Assembly (NCBI GenBank): GCA_965212595.1
Contig: CBDBVE010000001.1
Span: forward strand, 124,001 to 188,000
Origin: Poritiphilus sp965212595
GTDB taxonomy: Bacteria; Bacteroidota; Bacteroidia; Flavobacteriales; Flavobacteriaceae
Length of the DNA: 64,000 nt
Direction: 5' to 3'
Below are positions 35,387 to 43,538 of this stretch, one piece after another. Each line of letters starts with the position of its first letter. Within the stretch, counting starts at the first letter, position 1. The notes under the pieces were generated by a model that was given only the letters and a program-made list of their open reading frames with translations, did not search any database and was not told where the DNA came from. A program made the translations under genes and the position numbers.

Positions 35387-35676
35387 TAGCCTTTAAAGAA
35401 TATAGATAAGTCGAAATCGATTATATAGAGGAAGATTAAAATAAGAACAGCCAATATAATAATCATTCTGATCTTAAGATTGCGATCCCCTTGATTTTTG
35501 ATGTCTGCCATGGCACTATTGAACCTTCCTTTTAGACCACCAGGGGCATCTACAGTACTTCTGTATTTATCAAGTTTATGTTCAATTTTAAATGGATTTC
35601 CCTCGCCCTTATCGTCGTAATAGCGTGGAGCGTAACTAAACTTTTTATTCTTACGTAATTTTGTAAATCTTCCCAT
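35386..35676 (-). CDS. Small basic membrane protein before mutL
   Basis: The 96-residue protein has a basic N-terminal half (GRFTKLRKNKKFSYAPRYYDD), a conserved-looking NPFKIEHKLDKYR segment and one C-terminal membrane span at about residues 69-88. Homologues at this position in flavobacteria are sometimes labelled riboflavin synthase beta subunit because they lie next to ribH, but nothing in the sequence supports an enzymatic role. It is translationally coupled to mutL. Confidence 0.75.
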   Translation of the reverse strand: MGRFTKLRKNKKFSYAPRYYDDKGEGNPFKIEHKLDKYRSTVDAPGGLKGRFNSAMADIKNQGDRNLKIRMIIILAVLILIFLYIIDFDLSIFFKG

Positions 35677-35689
35677 GGCATTAATCTTC

Positions 35690-35697
35690 CAAAGTTA
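35690..35697 (-). promoter_or_regulatory. -7 box of the small membrane protein-mutL-rhomboid operon
   Basis: The minus strand reads TAACTTTG, an exact TAnnTTTG, ending 13 bases before the ATG at 35676. No TTG lies at the standard -33 spacing. Confidence 0.55.
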
Positions 35698-35846
35698 CTT
35701 AAAATCAAAAAAAGTGCCGAAGTATCCTTCCCAAAAATTGTTAACACAAAATGATGTTTAGACAAACACAGGTGGATGACAGATATTTTGAAACTTGGGG
35801 GCCTTCCCAGCTAAATTCCGAAAAAATTATGTGCGGCCTGTTGAAA

Positions 35847-35860
35847 GGGGCTAAAACCCC
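35847..35860. repeat. Dispersed palindrome GGGGCTAAAACCCC, copy 1
   Basis: GGGGCTAAAACCCC followed by TCCCC. An identical 14-mer followed by ACCCC lies at 53572-53585. Both are in long intergenic gaps. Confidence 0.7.
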
Positions 35861-35987
35861 TCCCCAATAACAATTTAGCAGTATTCCCTGCAAAAGACAA
35901 ACAGTTATCTAAATAAAGGTTTCTAAACGTTGGCAAAGCACTATGGGAAAAAAACTTTTGGTAGTAAACTATGGATATAGGCCCAAC

Positions 35988-36464
35988 TTATAGCGAAGCC
36001 ATTTTTATTGCCGCAACGGCAGCTTCAGTACCCTTATTGCCATGTTCACCACCACTTCTGGCCTTGGCCTGCTGGAAAGTATCATCTGTAAGTACACAAA
36101 AAATAACCGGAATGCTGAGTTCCACATTCAGATTCATGATTCCCTGTGCAGTGGCACCGCATACATAGTCAAAATGAGCGGTCTCTCCGCGGATCACACT
36201 GCCAATTGCAATAACAGCATCAAGGTTTTTTTCGGAAGCCATTTTTTTACATCCAAAAGTGAGCTCAAAGCTTCCGGGAACGTCCCAACGTAAGATATTG
36301 CCATCGATAGCCCCACAATCTAAAAGGGCTTCAATGGCACCCTGGTAAAGGCCTTCTGTAATTTCCGAATTCCATTCAGAAACAACAATCCCAAATCGAA
36401 GGTCTTTCGCATTTGGGATTGCCGCCTTATCGTAAACCGATAGGTTTTTGTTTGCCGTAGCCAT
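35988..36464 (-). CDS. ribH: 6,7-dimethyl-8-ribityllumazine synthase
   Basis: RibH condenses the ribityl-amino-pyrimidine with dihydroxybutanone phosphate, the penultimate step of riboflavin synthesis. The 158-residue protein shows VSEWNSEITEGL, VPGSFELTFGCKKM and IAIGSVIRGETAHFDYVC, with the catalytic His in the last motif. Its ATG lies directly beside the stop of the upstream TPR gene, so the two are co-transcribed. Confidence 0.95.
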   Translation of the reverse strand: MATANKNLSVYDKAAIPNAKDLRFGIVVSEWNSEITEGLYQGAIEALLDCGAIDGNILRWDVPGSFELTFGCKKMASEKNLDAVIAIGSVIRGETAHFDYVCGATAQGIMNLNVELSIPVIFCVLTDDTFQQAKARSGGEHGNKGTEAAVAAIKMASL

Positions 36465-37232
36465 TTAATTCGTGTTTTTCACCATTCCGATAAAGGCATC
36501 AATGGTTTGGGCCTCCTCAGAGGAAGAAAACTCATCCTTAATTCTTTGAAAATACGTCAGAGCCCTATCATTTTGCCCCAGATCCATGGCTGTAACACCA
36601 GCCTTATAAAGGTATTTTGGAGTGGTATAATCGTTTAGGTCATGAGAGACAGCGCTTTCATAGTACTCTAAAGCATCTTCTGGCTGCCCTAACTGTACAA
36701 AAGCATCACCAATAGCCCCTTTGGCCAATGCGCCGAGAATGGCATCGTCAGAATTATAGTTCTCCAAATGCCCGATAGCCTCCTGGTATTGCTGCATGTT
36801 CAAATATGCCATTCCTGCCGAATAGCTCGCTAAATTGGCTGCCTTGGTTCCCTTGAACTCATCAATAATGTCTAAGAATCCGTATTTCCCATCTGCTCCG
36901 CTTAATGCGAGGTTAAATAAAGAATCTTTTGCTACGGTGCTGGTCAAGGCCTGATCAAAGTATTGCTGTGGATAGAACAACTCATTGGCAGCGCTTGCTT
37001 CCTTAGGCCCCTGTATGAATTGGTTGTAACCAAGGTAACCAAGTACACCTATGGCAATAACAACTATTACCCCTAGAATGTAGTTCTGATTTTTAGCAAC
37101 CCACTGCTCAGACTTTGAAGCGCTCTCGTCTAGAGTGCTAAATACCTCCGCCGTCGTACTGTTTTGTGCATCGAACTCTCTTTCTTCGGCTTTGTTTTTA
37201 GGTTTATAGCCCCTCTTTTTATATGTCGCCAT
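36465..37232 (-). CDS. Membrane-anchored TPR protein (YfgM-like)
   Basis: The 255-residue protein has a basic N-terminus (TYKKRGYKPKNK), one membrane span at about residues 50-72 and a TPR region after it with repeats such as EAIGHLENYNSDDAILGALA and PEDALEYYESAV. The layout is like YfgM, a partner of the periplasmic chaperone network and translocon, but the role here is inferred. It is first in an operon with ribH and divergent from recF. Confidence 0.8.
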   Translation of the reverse strand: MATYKKRGYKPKNKAEEREFDAQNSTTAEVFSTLDESASKSEQWVAKNQNYILGVIVVIAIGVLGYLGYNQFIQGPKEASAANELFYPQQYFDQALTSTVAKDSLFNLALSGADGKYGFLDIIDEFKGTKAANLASYSAGMAYLNMQQYQEAIGHLENYNSDDAILGALAKGAIGDAFVQLGQPEDALEYYESAVSHDLNDYTTPKYLYKAGVTAMDLGQNDRALTYFQRIKDEFSSSEEAQTIDAFIGMVKNTN

Positions 37233-37252
37233 CTTTTACTTTATTGGTCGCG

Positions 37253-37260
37253 CAAAAATA
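37253..37260 (-). promoter_or_regulatory. -7 box of the TPR-ribH operon
   Basis: The minus strand reads TATTTTTG, an exact match to TAnnTTTG, 20 bases before the ATG at 37232. It is paired with a divergent box for recF 36 bases away. Confidence 0.55.
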
Positions 37261-37296
37261 AAGTTTTTATCCAAAACCAAAAGGGTATTTATTTGT

Positions 37297-37304
37297 TAAT
37301 TTTG
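37297..37304 (+). promoter_or_regulatory. -7 box of recF
   Basis: TAATTTTG matches TAnnTTTG exactly and lies 43 bases before the chosen ATG at 37348. Confidence 0.5.
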
Positions 37305-37347
37305 GATATTTTCCATCAGCTTGGCTCTGAACAAAATTCCAGTAGGG

Positions 37348-38427
37348 ATGTTTTTAAAAAAATTGGCACTTATTAATTACAAAAACTTCGATTCTCGTGA
37401 TTTTGAATTCGATAACAAAATCAACTGTTTCGTAGGCAATAATGGGGTTGGAAAAACAAATACACTGGATGCCATTTACCACTTGGCTTTTGGTAAAAGT
37501 TACTTTAATCCGATAACCTCTCAAAATATCAGGCATGGGGAAGATTTTTTTGTGATTGACGGAACTTTTGAGAAAAATGAAAAGGAAGAAAAAATTGTTT
37601 GCAGCCTCAAGCGGGGTACAAAAAAGATCATGAAGCGCAACGGAAAGGCTTATGAACGCCTTATTGACCATATAGGGCTGCTGCCACTGGTCATCATTTC
37701 TCCCTCGGACCGCGACCTAATTCTGGAAGGAAGTGAAACAAGAAGAAAATTTATGGATGGAGTCATCTCTCAGTCTAATCCTTCCTACTTGCAAACCCTG
37801 ATCAATTATAATAAAGTGCTATCTCAGCGCAACTCACTCCTAAAGTACTTTGCTGCCAATCAAACCTTTAACGAAACCAATCTCGCGGTTTACAACGAGC
37901 AGCTTCATACCTATGGCATGGAGATACATCAGTACCGCAAAACCTTCGCTGAGGCCTTTGTGCCAATTTTTAAGGAACAATACAAACAGATCTCAGGGGG
38001 AAATGAGCTAGTAAATCTGCGTTATTTAAGTAAGCTATTCCAATCAGATTTACTTTCCCTTTTAGAAAGTGCACTCGAAAAAGATCGTATTTTGCAGTAT
38101 ACCACCGTCGGTATCCATAAGGACGACCTCGGATTTGAAATTGAGGACCATCCCATAAAAAAGTTCGGAAGTCAGGGACAACAAAAATCTTTCTTAATCG
38201 CACTAAAGTTCGCACAATTTCACCTCATCAAAGAACAGGCCCAAACCGTTCCTTTACTCCTGCTTGATGATATTTTCGACAAATTAGACGAAGAAAGGGT
38301 ATCTCATATAGTCCAACTCGTGGATGACGAGAATTTCGGACAGATCTTTATAAGCGACACCCATGCGGAACGCACAGAAAAAGTGGTTAAGACCATTCAT
38401 CAATCCTATAAGCTTTTTAAACTCTAA
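37348..38427 (+). CDS. recF: DNA replication and repair protein RecF
   Basis: The 359-residue SMC-like ATPase has Walker A GNNGVGKTNT near residue 30, the RecF segment SPSDRDLILEGSETRRKFMD, signature SQGQQKS and Walker B PLLLLDDIFDKLD. RecF loads RecA at gaps in DNA. The start is the ATG at 37348 (MFLKKLALINYKNF); the in-frame TTG at 37321 adds nine unconserved residues. A lipoprotein gene and a DUF721 gene follow closely. Confidence 0.92.
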   Translation: MFLKKLALINYKNFDSRDFEFDNKINCFVGNNGVGKTNTLDAIYHLAFGKSYFNPITSQNIRHGEDFFVIDGTFEKNEKEEKIVCSLKRGTKKIMKRNGKAYERLIDHIGLLPLVIISPSDRDLILEGSETRRKFMDGVISQSNPSYLQTLINYNKVLSQRNSLLKYFAANQTFNETNLAVYNEQLHTYGMEIHQYRKTFAEAFVPIFKEQYKQISGGNELVNLRYLSKLFQSDLLSLLESALEKDRILQYTTVGIHKDDLGFEIEDHPIKKFGSQGQQKSFLIALKFAQFHLIKEQAQTVPLLLLDDIFDKLDEERVSHIVQLVDDENFGQIFISDTHAERTEKVVKTIHQSYKLFKL

Positions 38428-38429
38428 GA

Positions 38430-38846
38430 ATGAGGTTCTTTTTCATAATACTCGTATTGCTCTTCCTTAGTTGTACTTCAAAAATTGCTAAGGAAGATTT
38501 AGGCCAACTCAACGGATACTGGGAAATTGAAGAGGTGGTTTTCCCAGACGGCACTACCAAATCGTATTCAATTAATGAGACTATAGATTTTATTCAATTG
38601 AAGGAGACTTCAGGCTTCAGAAAAAAAGTAAGACCACAATTTGACGGTAGCTACAAAGTTTCGGCAGATGCAGAACCCTTTACTATTTTAGAAAAACAGG
38701 GGGTTTTTAGTTTAAAGTATTCAAATGAGTTAAGCGAGTGGCAGGAGGAACTAACGGCTATTTCAAAAAATAAATTTAGTGTTGTAAATGAGGAAAATAT
38801 TACCTACCATTACAAAAGGCATCAACCATTACTTGAAAACAAATGA
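38430..38846 (+). CDS. Lipocalin-like lipoprotein of unknown function
   Basis: This 138-residue protein has a lipoprotein signal ending in FLSC (Cys15), then LNGYWEIEEVVFPDGTTK and a beta-rich remainder reminiscent of small lipocalin-like proteins of Bacteroidota. It begins two bases after recF and overlaps the DUF721 gene by four bases (ATGA). No function can be assigned. Confidence 0.65.
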   Translation: MRFFFIILVLLFLSCTSKIAKEDLGQLNGYWEIEEVVFPDGTTKSYSINETIDFIQLKETSGFRKKVRPQFDGSYKVSADAEPFTILEKQGVFSLKYSNELSEWQEELTAISKNKFSVVNEENITYHYKRHQPLLENK

Positions 38847-39139
38847 TCAGGCGTAAAAAAGACAATTTCTCCCTTAGTGAAGCGCTTAAGGAGTTTATTT
38901 CCGAAAGCCATTTGCAATCTGGCATTGACAAGGTTGACGCTCGCCTGGCATGGAAAAAATTGATGGGAAATGGAGTCAATAACTACACCACGGCTGTAGA
39001 ATTACGAGGAACGACACTTTTTGTTTCTTTATCCTCCTCCGTTTTAAGAGAGGAACTAAGCCTTGGCAAATCTAAGATCATTGCAATGCTCAATGAAGAG
39101 TTGGGCAAGGAACTTGTGAAACAACTTGTTTTAAGATGA
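38843..39139 (+). CDS. DUF721-domain protein
   Basis: The 98-residue protein matches DUF721, the domain of DciA-like factors that bind nucleic acid and help load the replicative helicase. Features are LSEALKEFISES, the ARLAWKKLMGNGVNNYT segment and a TLFVSLSSSVLREEL strand-helix. Neighbourhood to recF fits a replication or repair role, but a DciA function is inference. A strong terminator follows directly. Confidence 0.78.
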   Translation: MIRRKKDNFSLSEALKEFISESHLQSGIDKVDARLAWKKLMGNGVNNYTTAVELRGTTLFVSLSSSVLREELSLGKSKIIAMLNEELGKELVKQLVLR

Positions 39140-39141
39140 CA

Positions 39142-39164
39142 AAAGCCGCCCAAAAGGCGGCTTT
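39142..39164. terminator. Bidirectional terminator between DUF721 gene and ndk
   Basis: A perfect 9-base stem, AAAGCCGCC and GGCGGCTTT, encloses the loop CAAAA. A-rich and T-rich flanks allow termination on both strands between the convergent genes. Confidence 0.85.
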
Positions 39165-39185
39165 ATGAATATTGTATTGATTTGA

Positions 39186-39605
39186 TTAATAAACTTCTCT
39201 CCCCGAAAAATGAAATGATCCTTCAATTGCTGCATTTTCATCGCTATCAGAGCCATGAATAGCATTTTCCCCTATATCTTTAGCAAACAATTTTCTGATG
39301 GTCCCTTCAGCAGCTTCTGCAGGGTTAGTTGCACCAATTAAGGCCCTGAAGTCTTCTACCGCGTTTTCTTTTTCAAGAATTGCCGATACTATTGGACCAC
39401 GGGTCATAAACTCAACCAACTCTCCAAAAAATGGACGTTCTTTGTGAATCGCATAGAATTCTCTAGCGTCTCTTCTGCTCATTTGCGTATATTTCATCGC
39501 TATGATTTTGAACCCTGCTGCAGTGATTTTTTCTAAAATTGCACCAATATGCCCGTTCTCAACTGCGTCTGGCTTAATCATTGTAAATGTTCTGTTTCCG
39601 GTCAT
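39186..39605 (-). CDS. ndk: Nucleoside diphosphate kinase
   Basis: Ndk transfers phosphate between nucleoside triphosphates and diphosphates. The 139-residue protein has NRTFTMIKPDAVENGHIG at the start and the active-site His in NAIHGSDSDENAAIEG. The start is the ATG at 39605. A TTG at 39626 lies inside the -7 box, so it cannot be translated. Length fits the family. Confidence 0.95.
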   Translation of the reverse strand: MTGNRTFTMIKPDAVENGHIGAILEKITAAGFKIIAMKYTQMSRRDAREFYAIHKERPFFGELVEFMTRGPIVSAILEKENAVEDFRALIGATNPAEAAEGTIRKLFAKDIGENAIHGSDSDENAAIEGSFHFSGREVY

Positions 39606-39623
39606 TCTATAAAAAATTTTGCG

Positions 39624-39654
39624 CAAAAGTACATTTTATTGTCTCAATGCACAA
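39624..39654 (-). promoter_or_regulatory. Complete Bacteroidota promoter of ndk
   Basis: On the minus strand TTG (39654-39652) is followed by a 20-base spacer and TACTTTTG (39631-39624), matching the -33/-7 consensus in sequence and spacing. The ATG is 18 bases downstream. Confidence 0.75.
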
Positions 39655-39656
39655 CA

Positions 39657-40685
39657 TTAATAAGATTGCTCTAATTCCTGAAGTATTTGCCCCTCATCTC
39701 CTACCATTTGCAATCTGACTGCTTTTTTGACAAAATTAATTTTCACGAGCCCAAAACTTTTAGAAGATACTACCCTTCCAATTCTTTGCGGATTGTATTC
39801 CTCAGAAAAACCTTCGTAGGCATGGGTTAGTCCACTACTTGTAAAATCAATAAGGGGATAAGAAAGCCCGGAAACATTGATCTTCGAAAATTCAGAAATA
39901 TGTCGATCCCCCGTGAGTAGCAGCACTCCTTTCGCATTGCTTTGGCCGATTAAGTTTGTAAACCTATCCAATTCATGCGGAAAATTGGCCCAGCATTCAA
40001 ATCCATGCTTGCCCGATACAAGCTGAATACTGCTCACAACTAAGTTAAAATCGTGTTCAGATTGTCGTAGTTCTTTTTCGAGCCAGGCCCATTGCTCCTC
40101 TCCAAGTAGCGTTCCTTCGCCATAGGCATTTGGTTTGTAACGCCTGTCTGAATCCTCATCTTGGGTTAAGCCTGTTCTAAAATAGCGTGTGTCCAATACG
40201 ATAATTTTCACACTTCCAAAACTGCTAGCCATGGCATGAGATGTATAAATACCTTTTTGTGTTCTCCTGGGGCTATCTTCGGACACTCCCATAAAGTCTA
40301 GAAAAGCCTGCTGACTTCCTTTTTTTTGAGCAAATTCAGTACCGCCGTCGTTAATCCCATAGTCATGATCATCCCAGGTACCTACAACGGGAATTTTGCG
40401 TGCAAGCTTCCTGTACCCGGGCACTTGAGACTGTAAGGCATACATTTGTCCCATGGCTTCCATATCTGCGGTATCTGCATAAATATTGTCGCCACCCCAA
40501 ATCCAGATCGCTGGTTCAGCCTCAAGGACATCATCCCACAACAGGTTTTCAGAATCCTGCCTGTTACAAGATCCGAACGCAAGTGTTAACTGAGCTTCAA
40601 ACTCGGTTTCGTTCTCAGCAATTTCTGTTGTTTTGCAGCTAACGAAAGGGAGCACAAAAAGTAGGAATACACCAATTTTTTTCAT
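39657..40685 (-). CDS. PhoD-like metallophosphoesterase lipoprotein
   Basis: The 342-residue protein has a lipoprotein signal ending in FVSC and the PhoD-type metal motifs LAFGSCNRQD, WGGDNIYAD, GTWDDHDYGIND and LLLTGDRHISEF. It is expected to be a periplasmic or surface alkaline phosphatase or phosphodiesterase; the substrate is not known. The ATG at 40685 is chosen because an upstream in-frame TTG adds only four residues before the signal peptide. Confidence 0.85.
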   Translation of the reverse strand: MKKIGVFLLFVLPFVSCKTTEIAENETEFEAQLTLAFGSCNRQDSENLLWDDVLEAEPAIWIWGGDNIYADTADMEAMGQMYALQSQVPGYRKLARKIPVVGTWDDHDYGINDGGTEFAQKKGSQQAFLDFMGVSEDSPRRTQKGIYTSHAMASSFGSVKIIVLDTRYFRTGLTQDEDSDRRYKPNAYGEGTLLGEEQWAWLEKELRQSEHDFNLVVSSIQLVSGKHGFECWANFPHELDRFTNLIGQSNAKGVLLLTGDRHISEFSKINVSGLSYPLIDFTSSGLTHAYEGFSEEYNPQRIGRVVSSKSFGLVKINFVKKAVRLQMVGDEGQILQELEQSY

Positions 40686-40707
40686 GACAATGTGCAATTT
40701 AGCATCA

Positions 40708-40715
40708 CAAAAATA
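40708..40715 (-). promoter_or_regulatory. -7 box of the PhoD-like gene
   Basis: The minus strand reads TATTTTTG, an exact TAnnTTTG, 22 bases before the ATG at 40685. Confidence 0.55.
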
Positions 40716-40749
40716 CCTTTTTATGATATAACCCTATATTATTAAATTG

Positions 40750-40757
40750 TATCTTTG
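40750..40757 (+). promoter_or_regulatory. -7 box abutting the nrnA-like start (possible leaderless mRNA)
   Basis: TATCTTTG matches the consensus exactly and ends only five bases before the ATG at 40763, so transcription would begin at or next to the start codon. Confidence 0.6.
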
Positions 40758-40762
40758 AGCGC

Positions 40763-41779
40763 ATGAATTTAGAGGATGTTAAGGCCCTGAAGCGCTTACT
40801 TGAAAAACCACAGAGAATAGCAATAATACCTCATAAAAACCCTGACGGAGATGCGATAGGATCCTGTCTGGGACTGTATCATTGTCTCTTAAGTACAGGA
40901 CACCAGCCAAGGGTGATAGCTCCAAACGATTATCCAAAATTTTTAAAGTGGCTACCTGGCAATGATACTATTCTCAATTTTGAGAAAGATCAGGAGGCAT
41001 CCATGGAACATATCAACAATGCTTCCCTGATTTTTACCTTAGATTTTAACCAGCTAAACAGAGCCGGGCTTTTAGAAAAACACTTAAAAGAAGCCAAAGC
41101 CAATTTTATAATGATAGATCATCATCAGGCCCCGGGAGATTATGCCGAGATCACCTATTCTGATGTCACTATGAGTTCTACCTGCGAGATGGTCTTCAAT
41201 TTTATGGAGGCTATGGGGCATACAGGCCATATCAGTTCAGAAATTGCGAGTTGCCTATATACTGGTATTATGACGGATACAGGGTCTTTTAAATACGCTT
41301 CCACTACAGGGAGAACACATGAAGTTGTATCGCAGCTCATAGAAAAGGGTGCAAACGGTACAGAAATACATCATAAAATTTATGACACCTTCACCCCCGA
41401 TCGGCTTCGCCTTTTGGGATGCTCTTTGCAAAATATGGTGATCCTTCCCGAATTCCGAACTGCCTATATTACGCTTAGTCAGAAGGAACTGGATTTGCAT
41501 AACTACAAAAAAGGGGATACCGAGGGTTTTGTCAATTATGGCCTAACCCTGGAAGATATATGTTTCGCCGTGATCTTTATTGAAAATAAGGATGAAAAGA
41601 TCATAAAAATTTCATTTAGGTCCATTGGTGAGTTTTCAGTTAACGAATTTGCACGGACCCATTTTAGCGGTGGCGGTCATACCAATGCCGCGGGAGGAAG
41701 AAGTGAAAAAAATATGGCAGAAACCATTTCTTTTTTTAAGGAGCTTTTAGCAGATTATAAAGAAAAATTAGTGCAATGA
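40763..41779 (+). CDS. DHH-family phosphoesterase (NrnA-like oligoribonuclease/pAp phosphatase)
   Basis: The 338-residue protein has the DHH motifs HKNPDGDAIGSCLGL, TLDFNQLNR and MIDHHQAPGDYAE in its N-terminal half and the DHHA1 motif FSGGGHTNAAGGR at the C-terminus, as in NrnA. Such enzymes degrade short RNAs and dephosphorylate 3',5'-pAp. It overlaps gldI by four bases. Confidence 0.88.
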   Translation: MNLEDVKALKRLLEKPQRIAIIPHKNPDGDAIGSCLGLYHCLLSTGHQPRVIAPNDYPKFLKWLPGNDTILNFEKDQEASMEHINNASLIFTLDFNQLNRAGLLEKHLKEAKANFIMIDHHQAPGDYAEITYSDVTMSSTCEMVFNFMEAMGHTGHISSEIASCLYTGIMTDTGSFKYASTTGRTHEVVSQLIEKGANGTEIHHKIYDTFTPDRLRLLGCSLQNMVILPEFRTAYITLSQKELDLHNYKKGDTEGFVNYGLTLEDICFAVIFIENKDEKIIKISFRSIGEFSVNEFARTHFSGGGHTNAAGGRSEKNMAETISFFKELLADYKEKLVQ

Positions 41780-42327
41780 GATATACCATTTTGTTAGTGA
41801 TTGCGCTGGTTCTGCACTCCTGCGGGGAGCCCGAACCAAGAAAACCAATAAAAGTAAAGACCGGGAGTTTTATAAAAGAATCTGTAGAACGAAATAGACA
41901 GCTGCTTGCAGCCGAGGAAGAGTTAATTCAAAAACTCATAGAAAAAGATAGTCTTCATACCTACCAGGCGAGTGCAAGTGGATCCTGGTTCTACTATGAC
42001 TTCCAGGTGGAAACCGAAGGATATTTACCGCAACCAGATGATTTGGTAACGCTTACCTACACTATTATGAGTTTTTCCAACGATACGATTTATAGCGGTG
42101 AAGAGACTGGCATAATAACCTACAAAGTAGATAAACAAGAGCTTTTCCCTGGGCTTCGGAATAGTGTTAAGCTTTTACAGGAAAGTGAAACTGCCACCTT
42201 TTTATTTCCTTCCTCACTGGCCTATGGCTACCACGGAGACAATAAAAAAATTGGCACCAATGTGCCTATAAAGGCCACTATTACCGTATTAAATATAAAG
42301 AAACAACAAGACAGCATTCAAAACTAA
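41776..42327 (+). CDS. gldI: Gliding-associated FKBP-type isomerase lipoprotein GldI
   Basis: The 183-residue protein has a lipoprotein signal ending in LHSC, a charged linker, and a C-terminal FKBP domain with ELFPGLRNSVKLLQESETA, FLFPSSLAYGYHG and VPIKATITVLNI. This is the organisation of GldI, a peptidyl-prolyl isomerase needed for gliding and type IX secretion in flavobacteria. A second isomerase gene follows after 8 bases. Its presence fits the giant adhesin elsewhere in the window. Confidence 0.82.
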   Translation: MRYTILLVIALVLHSCGEPEPRKPIKVKTGSFIKESVERNRQLLAAEEELIQKLIEKDSLHTYQASASGSWFYYDFQVETEGYLPQPDDLVTLTYTIMSFSNDTIYSGEETGIITYKVDKQELFPGLRNSVKLLQESETATFLFPSSLAYGYHGDNKKIGTNVPIKATITVLNIKKQQDSIQN

Positions 42328-42335
42328 TAGATCAG

Positions 42336-43505
42336 ATGAAAAAAATAACTGTTTTAGCATTAACGTTCATTGCCATTCTTGCAAGCTGCAAGTCCAGTAA
42401 ATACACAGATTTGGGAGATGGACTTTTCGCAGATATTCAAACGAACAAGGGAGATATCATCGTTAAGTTGGAGCATATGAGGGCTCCGGTCACTGTGGCT
42501 AATTTTGTGTCGCTTGCAGAAGGTACCAACCCTTTTGTTAGTGCACAATACAAGGACAAAAAATACTATGATGGCGTGATTTTTCACCGCGTAATCAAAG
42601 ATTTTATGATTCAGGGAGGAGATCCTACCGGAACAGGGAGTGGAAATCCGGGATACCGTTTTAAGGATGAACTCAGCGACTCGCTAAGGCATTCAAAAAA
42701 AGGGATCCTCTCTATGGCCAATTCTGGATTCGCAACAAATGGCAGCCAGTTCTTTATTACACATAAACCAACACCCTTTTTAGATGGTTATGATGAAAAC
42801 GGTTTTTTAAAACCTTGTAGTAGCAGGGATTCAAGCGGAAGGCCTATTAGTTGCCATGCCGTTTTCGGAGAAGTGGTTATGGGTCTTGATATTTTAGATT
42901 CAATAGCGGCAGTAGAAACCGACGATCGCGACAAGCCGTTAAGTGAAATTGTGATGAACAAAATTGAGATCATAAGAAAAGGCAAGGACGCCAAACAATT
43001 TGACGCTCCCCAGGTTATGACAGACTACTTTGCCGCTGAGGAGGCCAAAGTTGAGGCGGTAAAGAAAGCCAAAGCAGATTTTGCTACAGAAATACAGCAA
43101 CAGATGGAAGGAGCCACACAACTGCCCTCAGGTTTGAAAATTCAAATATTGAAGGAAGGTCAGGGAGACAAACCTAAAATTGGCCAAAAAGTATTGGTGA
43201 ATTATGCCGGATGGCTTACTAACGGAACTTTGTTTGACACTTGTGAAAAGGAAGTAGCCCAACGTTTTGGAAATTTTGAAGTGATCAATCAAATGCACAG
43301 AGGCGATTTTTCTCCTTCACCAATGGACTATAGTCAGGAATCAAGACTGATTGCAGGGTTTAAAGAAGGGCTTTTAAGTATGAAGGTTGGTGATAAAGTA
43401 AGGCTTTTTATTCCTCCTCACCTTGGTTATGGTGAGCAAGGTGGTGGCCCTATCCCTCCAAGTGCAGATTTGGTTTTTGATCTGGAAATTGTAGGTATAG
43501 AATAA
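42336..43505 (+). CDS. Cyclophilin-FKBP fusion peptidyl-prolyl isomerase lipoprotein
   Basis: The 389-residue protein joins two unrelated isomerase folds. After a lipoprotein signal (ILASC), residues from about 30 to 210 are a cyclophilin with VIFHRVIKDFMIQGGDP and ATNGSQFFITH. Residues from about 260 to 389 are an FKBP domain with GQKVLVNYAGWLTNGTLFD, LSMKVGDKVRLFIPPHLGYG and IPPSADLVFD. It probably helps folding of exported proteins, together with GldI. Confidence 0.9.
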   Translation: MKKITVLALTFIAILASCKSSKYTDLGDGLFADIQTNKGDIIVKLEHMRAPVTVANFVSLAEGTNPFVSAQYKDKKYYDGVIFHRVIKDFMIQGGDPTGTGSGNPGYRFKDELSDSLRHSKKGILSMANSGFATNGSQFFITHKPTPFLDGYDENGFLKPCSSRDSSGRPISCHAVFGEVVMGLDILDSIAAVETDDRDKPLSEIVMNKIEIIRKGKDAKQFDAPQVMTDYFAAEEAKVEAVKKAKADFATEIQQQMEGATQLPSGLKIQILKEGQGDKPKIGQKVLVNYAGWLTNGTLFDTCEKEVAQRFGNFEVINQMHRGDFSPSPMDYSQESRLIAGFKEGLLSMKVGDKVRLFIPPHLGYGEQGGGPIPPSADLVFDLEIVGIE

Positions 43506-43512
43506 CAATAAG

Positions 43513-43538
43513 GTCCCGGTTGTTTACCGGGACTTTTT
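43513..43538. terminator. Terminator between the isomerase fusion and pepD
   Basis: GTCCCGGT and ACCGGGAC form an 8-base stem around a TGTTT loop, followed by TTTTT. It lies between convergent genes and touches the pepD stop. Confidence 0.85.

Larger units (their letters stand above)
35677..35987. other. 311-base non-coding gap between ribH and the mutL operon
   Basis: No convincing gene is seen. It holds the mutL-operon promoter near 35690, the palindrome at 35847-35860 and an AT-rich stretch of unknown role near ribH. Confidence 0.6.
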
